From NCBI GenBank assembly GCA_021414305.1, contig JAIOOS010000014.1, forward strand, positions 168,285 through 232,284: a stretch of DNA of 64,000 nt, given 5' to 3'. Numbering within the stretch: position 1 is the first letter of the stretch; every line of letters starts with the position of its first letter. This DNA is from Burkholderiales bacterium. GTDB lineage: Bacteria; Pseudomonadota; Gammaproteobacteria; Burkholderiales; Burkholderiaceae_C. The translations under genes were made by a program, and so were the position numbers. This document shows, in pieces, positions 1 through 10,641 of the stretch. The notes beneath the pieces are model-generated. The model ran no database searches. It worked only from the letters and a program-made list of their open reading frames with translations, and was not told the origin of the DNA.

Positions 1-202
1 CGAAGCTCCACTTGCCGCGCTTGACGTCGAACTCCTCCGGCGCCTTGATCTCGAGCAGGTGGCCCACGGCGGAGGTGACGAGGTAGCCGTCGCTCTCGAA
101 GTACTCGTCGTGCTTTTCGAATTTGCCCGCGTTCGGCGTGAGCGCACGAACGATGTCCTGCGCGACGGAAGGCTTCTCGGCAATGATCAGTGACTTGGCC
201 AT
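1..202 (-). CDS. topB: DNA topoisomerase III, N-terminal fragment (cut by window edge)
   Basis: Type IA topoisomerase that nicks and rejoins single-stranded DNA, used in decatenation and replication-fork processing. Only about 67 N-terminal residues are visible. They begin MAKSLIIAEKPSVAQDI and continue through GHLLEIKAPEEFDV, the start of the Toprim domain with the Glu of IAEKPS that is catalytic in this family. The ATG is at 202, with 91 bases to the divergent SET-domain gene. The rest lies outside the window, so integrity cannot be judged. Topoisomerase I has a different N-terminus; the IAEKPSVAQ opening points to topoisomerase III. Confidence 0.9.
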   Translation of the reverse strand, partial: MAKSLIIAEKPSVAQDIVRALTPNAGKFEKHDEYFESDGYLVTSAVGHLLEIKAPEEFDVKRGKWSF

Positions 203-293
203 TCTTCGGTTCGATTTCTCTTCTGTTCTCTGGCGGCCTGGCCGCATCCATACAATCCGGGCTTCTCGCGCGCACGCCTACGCGCGCGCACCC

Positions 294-824
294 ATGAATT
301 CAATGTACCCAAAGAAAACGAACGTCAGGAAAAGCCCCAGGAGTCACTCCGAAACCGCGGCGGCGCCGAGCCCGCGCGGACGCACCCAGGTGCGAAGCTC
401 GGGCATCCACGGCAAGGGCGTGTTCGCCCTGAAGCCGATCAAGGCGGGCACGCGCATCATCGAGTACACCGGCGACGTGATCACGTGGAAGGAGGCGCAA
501 CGCCGCCACCCGCACGATCCGAACGATCCGAACCATACGTTCTTCTTCCACATCGACGACAAGCGGGTCATCGACGGCGGCACCGGCGGCTCGGCGAAAT
601 GGATCAACCACGCCTGCGACCCGAACTGCGAAGCCGACGAAGACGAAGACGCCGGCCGCGTGTTCATCAAGGCGCTGCGCGACATCGAGCCGGGCGAGGA
701 GCTGAATTACGACTACGGGCTGGTGCTCGAAGGTCGCCAGACGAAGAAGGCGAAGAAGCAGTTCGAATGCCGCTGCGGCAGCCCGAAGTGCCGCGGCACC
801 ATGCTGGCGCCGAAGAAGAGGTGA
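294..824 (+). CDS. SET domain-containing protein-lysine methyltransferase
   Basis: A 176-residue SET-domain protein expected to transfer methyl from S-adenosylmethionine to lysines on a protein. A basic tail (residues 1-33) precedes the SET fold. Visible motifs are SGIHGKGVFA (36-45), IEYTGDVI (56-63), the SAM-pocket NHACDPN (105-111), GEELNYDYG (134-142) and a post-SET cysteine cluster CRCGSPKC (159-166), so the domain looks complete. The start is taken at the ATG at 294; ATG 303 is an alternative. The TGA overlaps the GTG of birA by 4 bases, suggesting coupled translation. The substrate is unknown. Histone-type SET proteins are scattered among bacteria and are often thought to be acquired from eukaryotes. 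Confidence 0.9.
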   Translation: MNSMYPKKTNVRKSPRSHSETAAAPSPRGRTQVRSSGIHGKGVFALKPIKAGTRIIEYTGDVITWKEAQRRHPHDPNDPNHTFFFHIDDKRVIDGGTGGSAKWINHACDPNCEADEDEDAGRVFIKALRDIEPGEELNYDYGLVLEGRQTKKAKKQFECRCGSPKCRGTMLAPKKR

Positions 825-1666
825 GCACGGGCGGGCTGCCGGCGGTCGAGGTCGCGCGGGTCGCAGAGACGGGCTCGACCAACGCCGACCTGCTCGCCTG
901 GGCCCGCAGCGCCCCTGCCGGCGTCGCCCTCGTGCCGCGCGCGCTGGTGGCCGAACGGCAGACCGCCGGCCGCGGCCGGCTGGGGCGAACCTGGGCGGCG
1001 ACGCCGGGCGCCTCGCTCACCTTCTCGCTGGCCTGGCCGCTGGCGGCCGGAATCGACCTCTCCGGCCTCTCGCTGGCCGTCGGCGTGGCCCTGGCCGGCA
1101 CGCTCGACCCGAAGCCCGCAGAGGCCCTGCGGATCGGCCTGAAGTGGCCGAACGACCTCTGGCTGGTCGGCACCGGCGAGCCGGGGCGCAAGCTCGGCGG
1201 CGTGCTGATCGAGACGGTGCCGCGCGGCATCGGCCGCGTCGCCGTGATCGGCATCGGCCTCAACCTCCTGGAGCAGCGCGTCGCAGGCGCTTCGAGCGGC
1301 GTGGCCTGGCTGGCCGAGATCGACGCTGCGGCCGCGGCGAGCGCGGCGACGCTGCCCGATCGGCTGCTCTCGGACCTGGCGGTCGCCCTCCACCGCTTCG
1401 AGCGCGAGGGTTTCCCTGCCTTCGCCGCTGCCTTCGCCGAGCGCGATCTGCTGCGCGGACGGACCGTGCGCTCGGCGGCGGGCAACGGCCCCGGCCCCGG
1501 CCCCGGCCACGAAGGCATCGCCGCCGGCGTGTCGGCCAGCGGCGAGCTGCTGCTGCGCACCCCCACCGGCCTCGAGCGCATCGGCAGCGGCGAGGTCAGC
1601 ATGCGCATCGCTGGTGGGGCGTCGACGGCCCTCGACCCGCAGCCTGCCGCCCGCACGTCATGGTGA
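821..1666 (+). CDS. birA: Biotin--[acetyl-CoA-carboxylase] ligase
   Basis: Attaches biotin to the carrier subunit of acetyl-CoA carboxylase via biotinyl-AMP. The 281-residue protein shows GSTNADLL near residue 17, the biotin/AMP loop AERQTAGRGRLGRTW, LKWPNDLW and the lysine motif GRKLGGVLIE. There is no N-terminal DNA-binding domain, so this is the monofunctional form rather than the E. coli-type repressor. The start is the GTG at 821, inside the preceding stop (GTGA). Its own stop overlaps the ATG of the next gene. The coaX gene that often lies between birA and the SPOR gene in Burkholderiales is absent here. Confidence 0.93.
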   Translation: MSTGGLPAVEVARVAETGSTNADLLAWARSAPAGVALVPRALVAERQTAGRGRLGRTWAATPGASLTFSLAWPLAAGIDLSGLSLAVGVALAGTLDPKPAEALRIGLKWPNDLWLVGTGEPGRKLGGVLIETVPRGIGRVAVIGIGLNLLEQRVAGASSGVAWLAEIDAAAAASAATLPDRLLSDLAVALHRFEREGFPAFAAAFAERDLLRGRTVRSAAGNGPGPGPGHEGIAAGVSASGELLLRTPTGLERIGSGEVSMRIAGGASTALDPQPAARTSW

Positions 1667-2103
1667 AGATCGTGCTGGCGCTGCTGCTGGCTGCCAACCT
1701 GCTGTTCTTCGGCTTCACCCGCGGCTGGTTCGACGGCCTGTTCGGCCTGCACGCGCGCGGCGACCGCGAGCCCGAGCGCATCGCCAACCAGGTGCGGCCG
1801 ACGACCATCGTCCTCATGCCGATGGCTTCTGCGCCGCCCGGCACATCGGGAAGCTGCCTCGAATCGGCGCCGGTCGCCGCCGGAGAAGCCTCCGCCGCTG
1901 AAGCCGCCCTGAAGGCGGCGCTGCCGGCGGGAACGTGGAGCGACCTGCGCAGCGAATCGACCGTCGGCACGGCGACCGTCGTGAGCCATGTCTACCGCGT
2001 CGGCAACGCCGACGCGGCGATGGCCGCGCGCCTCGCGAGCCTCCGGCTCGACAGCTCGGGCCGCGGCTTCAGCGCCTGCGCCCGGCCCGAGCCGGGCCGC
2101 TGA
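1660..2103 (+). CDS. Small membrane-anchored protein of the SPOR type found downstream of birA
   Basis: A 147-residue protein with one N-terminal membrane segment (KIVLALLLAANLLFFGF), a REPERIANQVRP segment, a single SCLESAP cysteine motif and an extracytoplasmic tail. Proteins of this layout after birA in Burkholderiales are annotated as SPOR (peptidoglycan-binding) proteins. I recognise the N-terminal pattern but cannot confirm the SPOR fold by eye. The ATG at 1660 lies inside the end of birA (7-base overlap). The 3' end overlaps the convergent protease gene by 35 bases. The role is probably cell-envelope or septum related, by family only. Confidence 0.65.
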   Translation: MVKIVLALLLAANLLFFGFTRGWFDGLFGLHARGDREPERIANQVRPTTIVLMPMASAPPGTSGSCLESAPVAAGEASAAEAALKAALPAGTWSDLRSESTVGTATVVSHVYRVGNADAAMAARLASLRLDSSGRGFSACARPEPGR

Positions 2104-4183
2104 TCGCCCGCGCCGCGCGGCGCCGCTCGAAGCGCGCGACCGCGGCCAGCGCGAGCACGGCGCTCAGCAGCAGCATCAGCCAGCCGGCGCCGAGGGCGCC
2201 GCCACCACCACCACCGCCACCGCTACCACCCCCACCACCGCCTCCGCCACCGCCGCCCCCCGCGGCGGCCGCGACCGTGACCACGGTGCTCGTGGTCGAG
2301 ACGTAGTTGTTGTTGTCGGTCGTCGCCAGGCCGATCGTGAAGGTGCCCGCGGCGGTGGGCGTGACCGTCACGGTCGAGGCGTTGTTGGCGCCGGTGATGG
2401 TGGCGCCGGTGGTGCCAGCCGAGACGATGCTCCACAGGTAGGTCGCGCTTTGACCGGCGCCGATCACCGACGTCGAGGTGACGACGACCGGCTGGCCCGC
2501 GGTCGGCGCGGCCGTCGTCACCGAGAGCTGCGCCTGCACGCCGACAGAGGCGATGACGGCTGCATGCACGTCGAGCATGCCGGCGCCGCAGGTCGAGGTG
2601 GTGCAGTAGCACTCGTCCTGGTCAGCGCCTGACGGCGCCACACACATCGGGATGCCGGCGGTGCCTCCCGTGGTCGGGAACGGGCGCGCGGTCGCCTGCA
2701 GCGTCGAGCGAACCTGCGCTGGGGTCATCGACGGCTTGACCGAGAGCATCAGGCCGGCGGCGCCGGCAACGAGCGGTGCGGCGAAGCTTGTGCCCAGCGA
2801 CGGCGCCGCGAAGCTGTCGGTGTAGACCGCGCCGCCAGCCCCGGCGACCGGCGTCGTCGTCCCCGAGTTGGACGTCGTCATGATCGGGTACAGGCACGGC
2901 GTACCCGCCAGGATGTTGACGCAGTTACCGCCCGGCGCGCTGATCGCGATCTGCGGCCCGAGATCCGAGAAGCCCACCTTGTCGCCGACATGGCGCAGGC
3001 CGGCGACGGCGATGATCCCCGGGCAGTTCGCCGGCGTGCTGACCGCGTGGCCGGCGGTGTTGCCTGCCGAGGCGACCACGACCACGTTGGCGGCGGTGAT
3101 GCGCGTCATGGCGTCCTGATACGCCGTGCTGCACGAGCCGGTGCTGCCCAGGCTCATGCTGATGACGTTCGCCTTGTTCGGATTCCTCGGCAGACCTAGC
3201 GCAGCCAGTTCTGAATCGCTGTAGACGTCGGCGGCCCACTGCATGCCGACGATGATGTCGGAGTCGAAGCCGCCGCACTTGCCGAGCACCCGGATCGGCA
3301 GCACGCTGACACTGCGGCCGACGCTGGCGATGCCGGCGCCGTTGTTGGTGGCCGCGCCGATCAGGCCGAGCGTCTGCGTGCCATGCCACGAGCTGCCTTC
3401 GACGGTGCAGCCGGCCAGCGGGCCGCCGGCGCCCGACGCATTGATCTCGGCCTGCGTCACCCAGTCGCCCGGATCGCTCGGGTCGGCGTCGCGGCCGTTG
3501 CCGTCGTTGGCAGTGACGAAGACGCCGGCGCTGTCGGGAGCGACCATGTCGTAGCCGGCAAGCATGTTGCCGCCCAGCAGGTCGGGATGGTCCTTGCGCA
3601 CGCCGGTGTCGAGCACGGCGACGACGACGCTGGCGCTGCCGGTGCCGCCGTTCGGAACGTCCCAGGCCTGCTCGGCATTGATCGCGGCCGGGGCGGTGTT
3701 GGTGCCGAGCCCGTCCGGACCGGGCGGCTTCAGGTACCACTGGCCGACCGCCGGGCCGCCGCTCGACGCCGTCACCGCACGGCTGGCGTAGAAGGGATCG
3801 TTCGGCGCTGCGACGATGTGCTTGCGCTCGTCGGCGACCGCGAACTCGACGTCGGGCTCGGCTGCGAGGCGGGCGGCCAGCGCCGCGGAGCCGAGGCCGC
3901 GGGCGGTGACGACGTGGGTACGAGCGTCGACGCCGGCGCCGGCGGTCAGGCTCAGCCCGATCCGGTCGCCGAGCGCCTGCGCCTGCAGGGTGCGCCGGCC
4001 GGTGGCCGTCATCGCCTGCTTTCTCATCATGTCGGAATCGGCGCGGTACTTGACGATCACACGCGCTTGCACGGCATCGGCGGCGACGGCGGGCCGCACG
4101 CCCTGGGCCATCGGTGCCTGGGCGGCCAGGGGCAGCAGCAGGGCGGCGGCGAGCGCCGCGGCGCTCCGGTTCAGTCTACGCAT
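2069..4183 (-). CDS. Secreted S8 family (subtilisin-like) serine protease with C-terminal sorting tail
   Basis: A 704-residue preproprotease. It has a signal peptide (1-28) and a propeptide with an RVIVKYRADSD inhibitor-I9-like segment (about 40-123). The catalytic triad is visible as Asp192 (AVLDTGV), His267 (SSWHGTQ) and Ser466 (GTSFAAP), with the oxyanion Asn in SAGNTAGH. A PKD/Ig-like domain (about 555-640) follows. The tail is polyglycine, a hydrophobic helix (LGAGWLMLLLSAVLALAAV) and Arg-rich end, resembling GlyGly-CTERM-type sorting signals that are cut by rhombosortase. The upstream gene, 17 bases away, encodes a lipoprotein resembling the propeptide. The last 35 bases overlap the convergent SPOR-type gene. 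Confidence 0.92.
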   Translation of the reverse strand: MRRLNRSAAALAAALLLPLAAQAPMAQGVRPAVAADAVQARVIVKYRADSDMMRKQAMTATGRRTLQAQALGDRIGLSLTAGAGVDARTHVVTARGLGSAALAARLAAEPDVEFAVADERKHIVAAPNDPFYASRAVTASSGGPAVGQWYLKPPGPDGLGTNTAPAAINAEQAWDVPNGGTGSASVVVAVLDTGVRKDHPDLLGGNMLAGYDMVAPDSAGVFVTANDGNGRDADPSDPGDWVTQAEINASGAGGPLAGCTVEGSSWHGTQTLGLIGAATNNGAGIASVGRSVSVLPIRVLGKCGGFDSDIIVGMQWAADVYSDSELAALGLPRNPNKANVISMSLGSTGSCSTAYQDAMTRITAANVVVVASAGNTAGHAVSTPANCPGIIAVAGLRHVGDKVGFSDLGPQIAISAPGGNCVNILAGTPCLYPIMTTSNSGTTTPVAGAGGAVYTDSFAAPSLGTSFAAPLVAGAAGLMLSVKPSMTPAQVRSTLQATARPFPTTGGTAGIPMCVAPSGADQDECYCTTSTCGAGMLDVHAAVIASVGVQAQLSVTTAAPTAGQPVVVTSTSVIGAGQSATYLWSIVSAGTTGATITGANNASTVTVTPTAAGTFTIGLATTDNNNYVSTTSTVVTVAAAAGGGGGGGGGGGGSGGGGGGGGALGAGWLMLLLSAVLALAAVARFERRRAARAISGPARAGRRR
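2199..2260. repeat. Trinucleotide tract encoding polyglycine in the protease
   Basis: About 60 bases of imperfect CCA/CCG/CCC triplets that read as Gly codons on the minus strand, interrupted by one Ser codon. The tract separates the PKD-like domain from the membrane-spanning tail. Such tracts can change length by slippage, which would alter the linker by whole residues. Confidence 0.85.
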
Positions 4184-4200
4184 TCGGGTTCACTCCTGGA

Positions 4201-4578
4201 TCACATGACGGCGCCGCGCTTGCGGCCGTCGAGCTCGACGGCCTCGAAGGCGGACTTGGCCTGGCGCAGGCGAACGATCGCCGCGTCGCAGGCAGGGAGG
4301 TCGACGCAACGCAGGCTGAGCGCGTGCCAGTCTGGGCTCACCGCCGTGCCGTAGCTCGCCGGCACGCCGGCCACGCGGCTGACCTCGGCGGCGATGCCGG
4401 CGCGGTCGCCGGAAGGGCGCGCCAGCTTGACCATCACTCGCACGTCCACCGTGCCCGGCGCGGGCCCGGAGGGCGGCGCGGCGCACGCCGACAGAGCGCT
4501 CGCGGCGACAGCGGCCGCGAAGGGCGCGGCCAGAAGCGCGCGCCCGGGGCGCGCGCCGCGAGGGGAAGTCGACGTCAT
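4201..4578 (-). CDS. Lipoprotein resembling a free-standing subtilase propeptide (I9-like inhibitor)
   Basis: A 125-residue protein with a signal sequence and lipobox LSAC (Cys32), so probably a membrane-anchored lipoprotein. The mature part begins VDVRVMVKLARPSGDRA, runs through a WHALSLRC strand and ends AIVRLRQAKSAFEAVELDGRKR. The order and spacing match the protease's own propeptide (RVIVKYRADSD, THVVTARGL, ALAARLAAEPDVEFAVADERKH). That similarity is by eye. The gene lies 17 bases upstream of the protease on the same strand and probably shares its transcript. It may be a folding chaperone or inhibitor for the protease; a propeptide-like fold without that function is also possible. Confidence 0.6.
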   Translation of the reverse strand: MTSTSPRGARPGRALLAAPFAAAVAASALSACAAPPSGPAPGTVDVRVMVKLARPSGDRAGIAAEVSRVAGVPASYGTAVSPDWHALSLRCVDLPACDAAIVRLRQAKSAFEAVELDGRKRGAVM

Positions 4579-4695
4579 TCGGCCCAGTTTAGGACGCGGC
4601 CCAGCCGGCGAAGCCGGGCTTTACCAAGCCTTACCGACCGCTACGCGACGCTCGCCAACTCCATCACGCCCCGGCGTCGCCGGCCGGGATCGGCC

Positions 4696-6018
4696 TCAAC
4701 GGTCCTTGCGCAGCACGCCGAGGGGGCCACCGGGGGTGCCCACGGGAATGGCCGGATCGCCCAGCATGAACACGGTGAAGACCGAGTTGCCGTTCAGCGT
4801 CACGGAGACCGGGCCGTAAAGCGGCGTGAGCGTGCTCGAGGGAGCGACGGAGAGCTGGGCCGCGGCGACGGTGGCGCTGAGCACGGAGTAGGGGGACGCC
4901 GTGCCGACCAGCGTGTTGTTCGCGACGTTGGCGAAGTTGACGTCCATGTTCAGCGGCCCCGCCGTGGCGCCGGTGAGGCCGTTGACCAGGCGCAGCTTGT
5001 AGGCGGTGAGCGCCGTCGGCAGGTGGTTGTCATCGGTGATCAGGTTCGCGCTGGCGCTGCCTGCACTGCCGTAGACCAGCAGGGTGGCATCGCTGCCCGG
5101 GACGAGCGGGGTGGCCGGGGCGGCGACCGAGCCGCCGTTGACGGAGATGTTGATCGCGCTGCCCGAGGGAACGCTGGTGTAGGAGCCGATCGCCGGCGCG
5201 ACCAGGCCGCTGCCGATGGAGACACCGCCCACGTTGGCCGACACGGTGGCCCCGTTCGTCACCGCGGCGACCAGGCGGACGCGCGCGCTGGTGGTGCGGG
5301 TGGCGACGTAGGTGGTCGAGTCCTGGACCAGGACCGAGCCGTTCGCCAGCGTGCCGCCGGTGGTCGGGGTGAGGATCACGGTCGCCACCTGCGTGCTCGC
5401 GAGCACGACCGACGGAATGTCGAGCCGCAGGTCGCTGGTGTTGCCCTGGCCGGTGACGCGAACGCGATAGGTGCCGGGACCGAACGAGATGAAGTTGCTC
5501 GCCTGTACCGAATTGGAGGAGGTGAAGGTGAAGGTCGGCGACGACAGGGTCGTGATGTCCACGGCCGGGTCGGTGATGTAGACGTCGATCGAACCCGCGT
5601 CGGTCGCGGCGTCGAACACGCGCACGATCGCCGTGCCTGCCGCCGGCGCGTCGGTGTCTTCGGAGATGACCGAGGTGCGAACCGCACCGCCGCTCTCGTA
5701 GGCGATGAGCGCGAACTTCTGGTCCTTGCTCACGGTGGGCGCGGTCACAGCGAGCACGCCGCCGGTGTTGGCGTCGTTGATCTGCAGCGAGGGGCTGCCC
5801 TCTTCCACGCTGGCAAAGGCGCTGACGGTATCGGTCGCCGTTCCCGTGATGATGGTCGACGAATTGGCGAGCAGGTTGATCGACGCGTGGGTCAGGGTCG
5901 CGTTGACCAGCCGAACCGAGGCGTTGCCGTTGCTGTCGGAGCTGCTGCCGCAGCCGGCGAGAAGGGCGGTGGCGAAGGCCACGACGGCCGCGAGGGCCCG
6001 GAACCGGAAATTGCGCAC
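4696..6018 (-). CDS. DUF4397 domain-containing lipoprotein
   Basis: A 440-residue lipoprotein. The signal ends in LLAGCGSSSDSNG (lipobox LAGC). The rest is beta-rich repeats: ASVRLVNATLTHASINL, IVRVFDAATDAGSIDVYI and YKLRLVNGLTGATAGPLNMDV. This RxxNA/DAxxGSIDVY pattern is typical of DUF4397, found in surface or periplasmic proteins of unknown function. The start is set at the GTG at 6018 because AAGGAAG sits just upstream and the signal peptide begins there. The frame stays open to 6240, but those extra residues do not look like protein. Monocistronic, and divergent from the glycine-zipper gene. Confidence 0.82.
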   Translation of the reverse strand: MRNFRFRALAAVVAFATALLAGCGSSSDSNGNASVRLVNATLTHASINLLANSSTIITGTATDTVSAFASVEEGSPSLQINDANTGGVLAVTAPTVSKDQKFALIAYESGGAVRTSVISEDTDAPAAGTAIVRVFDAATDAGSIDVYITDPAVDITTLSSPTFTFTSSNSVQASNFISFGPGTYRVRVTGQGNTSDLRLDIPSVVLASTQVATVILTPTTGGTLANGSVLVQDSTTYVATRTTSARVRLVAAVTNGATVSANVGGVSIGSGLVAPAIGSYTSVPSGSAINISVNGGSVAAPATPLVPGSDATLLVYGSAGSASANLITDDNHLPTALTAYKLRLVNGLTGATAGPLNMDVNFANVANNTLVGTASPYSVLSATVAAAQLSVAPSSTLTPLYGPVSVTLNGNSVFTVFMLGDPAIPVGTPGGPLGVLRKDR

Positions 6019-6263
6019 TGGTCTTCCTTGTGTCTCGAGCACCGTCGGGTCAACCCCGGGGTCGGGCTCGCGTTGTTGATAGTGAGATCTTCGATTGGAG
6101 CCACGCGGCTCGACATGGACGTTGCTGCGCGGGTGCGCAATGCAAAGAAATGTCAACGCGTCGTCGTTTGGCAGTGGTCGTGCGTAGATGGAACAGAACT
6201 CTTGCCAAGATCGCAGGTCGATGAAGAGAACCCGCCCCACGGCGTGACGAGGAGCAATCCAGA

Positions 6264-6992
6264 ATGAACACCCCCCTGAAGTCTACCGCCCTGGCGGCCG
6301 CCGCCTGTGCCCTGCTGGCCGCGGCCGGCGCCGCCCAGGCCGCCGAATACGCCAACGTGGTTTCTGCGACCCCGGTGACCGGCTCGTATCCGGTTCCGCG
6401 CCAGCAATGCGCCGAAGGCCAGCGCGTCGTGCCTTCGCAGCCCTCGGGCGGTGGTGCGCTGGTCGGCGCCATCATCGGCGGCGTCGTCGGCAACCAGTTC
6501 GGCCATGGCGCCGGCCGGGTCGCCGCCACCACCATCGGCGCCGTGACCGGCGGCGCGATCGGCAATCAGGCCGAGATCAACAACAACCCCGGCCAGGTCG
6601 TCCCGGTGCGCGATTGCCGCACCGTCAGCAGCTACGAGAACCGGGTGATCGGCTACGACGTGGTCTACGAGTACCACGGCCAGCGCTACAGCACGCGCAC
6701 CGCCACCGACCCGGGCCCCCGCCTGGCGATCGACGTGCGCCCGGCGAACAACAGCGCGCCGCTGGACGAGGTCGGCCCGCGCGGCGGCTACTCGGCGGTG
6801 CCCCCGGCCTATCCGCCGACGGGCTACGACCAGGCCCCGCCCGCAAGCTACCCGTACTACTCGGCGCCCGCGCCGGCGTACTACCCGGCCCCGGCCTACT
6901 ACTACGGCCCGCCGCGGGCCTATTACGGGCCGGTGATCGGCATCGGCTTCGGCCCCGCCTGGGGCTGGCGCCACGGCTACCGGCACTGGTGA
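6264..6992 (+). CDS. Glycine zipper 2TM domain (17 kDa surface antigen-like) envelope protein
   Basis: A 242-residue protein with a signal peptide ending AAQAA. Residues about 60-95 form a glycine zipper (GGGALVGAIIGGVVGNQFG and TTIGAVTGGAIGNQ), the motif of Rickettsia 17 kDa antigen-type proteins, which insert in or stabilise the outer membrane. The C-terminal half is rich in Tyr, Pro and Ala (YYPAPAYYYGPP) and looks disordered. No lipobox cysteine follows the signal, unlike the classical lipoprotein members. GAGGAG lies about 9 bases before the ATG. The gene ends directly against the convergent gap gene, with no gap. Confidence 0.85.
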   Translation: MNTPLKSTALAAAACALLAAAGAAQAAEYANVVSATPVTGSYPVPRQQCAEGQRVVPSQPSGGGALVGAIIGGVVGNQFGHGAGRVAATTIGAVTGGAIGNQAEINNNPGQVVPVRDCRTVSSYENRVIGYDVVYEYHGQRYSTRTATDPGPRLAIDVRPANNSAPLDEVGPRGGYSAVPPAYPPTGYDQAPPASYPYYSAPAPAYYPAPAYYYGPPRAYYGPVIGIGFGPAWGWRHGYRHW

Positions 6993-10173
<3,181 letters not shown>

Positions 10174-10237
10174 TTTTCGAAGCTTCCGTGCGCGGGTGAG
10201 CCTGCCATTTTAGGGTGCCGGGAAAGGACGAACCCCG

Positions 10238-10254
10238 GGCCGGATAATCCGGCC
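10238..10254. promoter_or_regulatory. Perfect 8-bp inverted repeat directly before speD
   Basis: Arms GGCCGGAT and ATCCGGCC flank one central A and end two bases before the speD ATG. The centre contains GATAAT (10243-10248), which resembles a -10 box for speD. If used, transcription would start close to the ATG and give a nearly leaderless message. It could equally be an operator or an RNA hairpin. No clear -35 is visible. Confidence 0.35.
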
Positions 10255-10255
10255 G

Positions 10256-10639
10256 ATGCAGGGTCTTCACCTCACCGCCGACCTCCGCGGCTGCGCCGCC
10301 GGCCGGCCCGAGATGATCGACACGGCGAGCCTGCGCCGGCTGTGCCTCGACGCCGTCGCGCACTCGGGCCTCACTCCCGTCGGCGAGCTGTTCCATCGCT
10401 TCGTGCCCGCGTCCGCAGGCGCGGCGGGCGAAGGGCCGAGCGGCATCACCGGCGTCGTGCTGCTCGCCGAGTCGCACCTCGCGGTCCACACCTGGCCCGA
10501 GCTCGAGGCGGCGACGCTCGACGTCTACGTCTGCAACCTGGGCGCCGACAACTCGGCGCGCGCCGAGGCGCTGATGGACGCGCTGGTCGCGGCGTTCGCG
10601 CCCGCCCGGATCGAGCGCCACGCGCACCGGCGCGGCTGA
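10256..10639 (+). CDS. speD: S-adenosylmethionine decarboxylase proenzyme (class 1B)
   Basis: Makes decarboxylated S-adenosylmethionine, the aminopropyl donor for spermidine. The 127-residue proenzyme carries the self-cleavage site in LAESHLAVHTWPE. Cleavage between Glu72 and Ser73 would turn the serine into the pyruvoyl cofactor, with His74 supporting it. VYVCNLG supplies the conserved cysteine. The start at 10256 is supported because GLHLTADLRGC aligns with the family's GRHLIVELYGC opening, yet no Shine-Dalgarno is seen. murU starts 2 bases after its stop. A spermidine-synthase-like gene is about 38 kb away in this window. Confidence 0.92.
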   Translation: MQGLHLTADLRGCAAGRPEMIDTASLRRLCLDAVAHSGLTPVGELFHRFVPASAGAAGEGPSGITGVVLLAESHLAVHTWPELEAATLDVYVCNLGADNSARAEALMDALVAAFAPARIERHAHRRG

Positions 10640-10641
10640 CG

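Noticed and set aside
2199..2260. CRISPR or tandem-repeat array
   Set aside because: It is a simple triplet tract coding for polyglycine. No regularly spaced direct repeats with unique spacers were seen anywhere in the window.
4599..4622. GC-rich hairpin (AGCCGGC-GAA-GCCGGGCT) followed by TTT, as a terminator
   Set aside because: The T-run is short and points the wrong way for the minus-strand genes on both sides.
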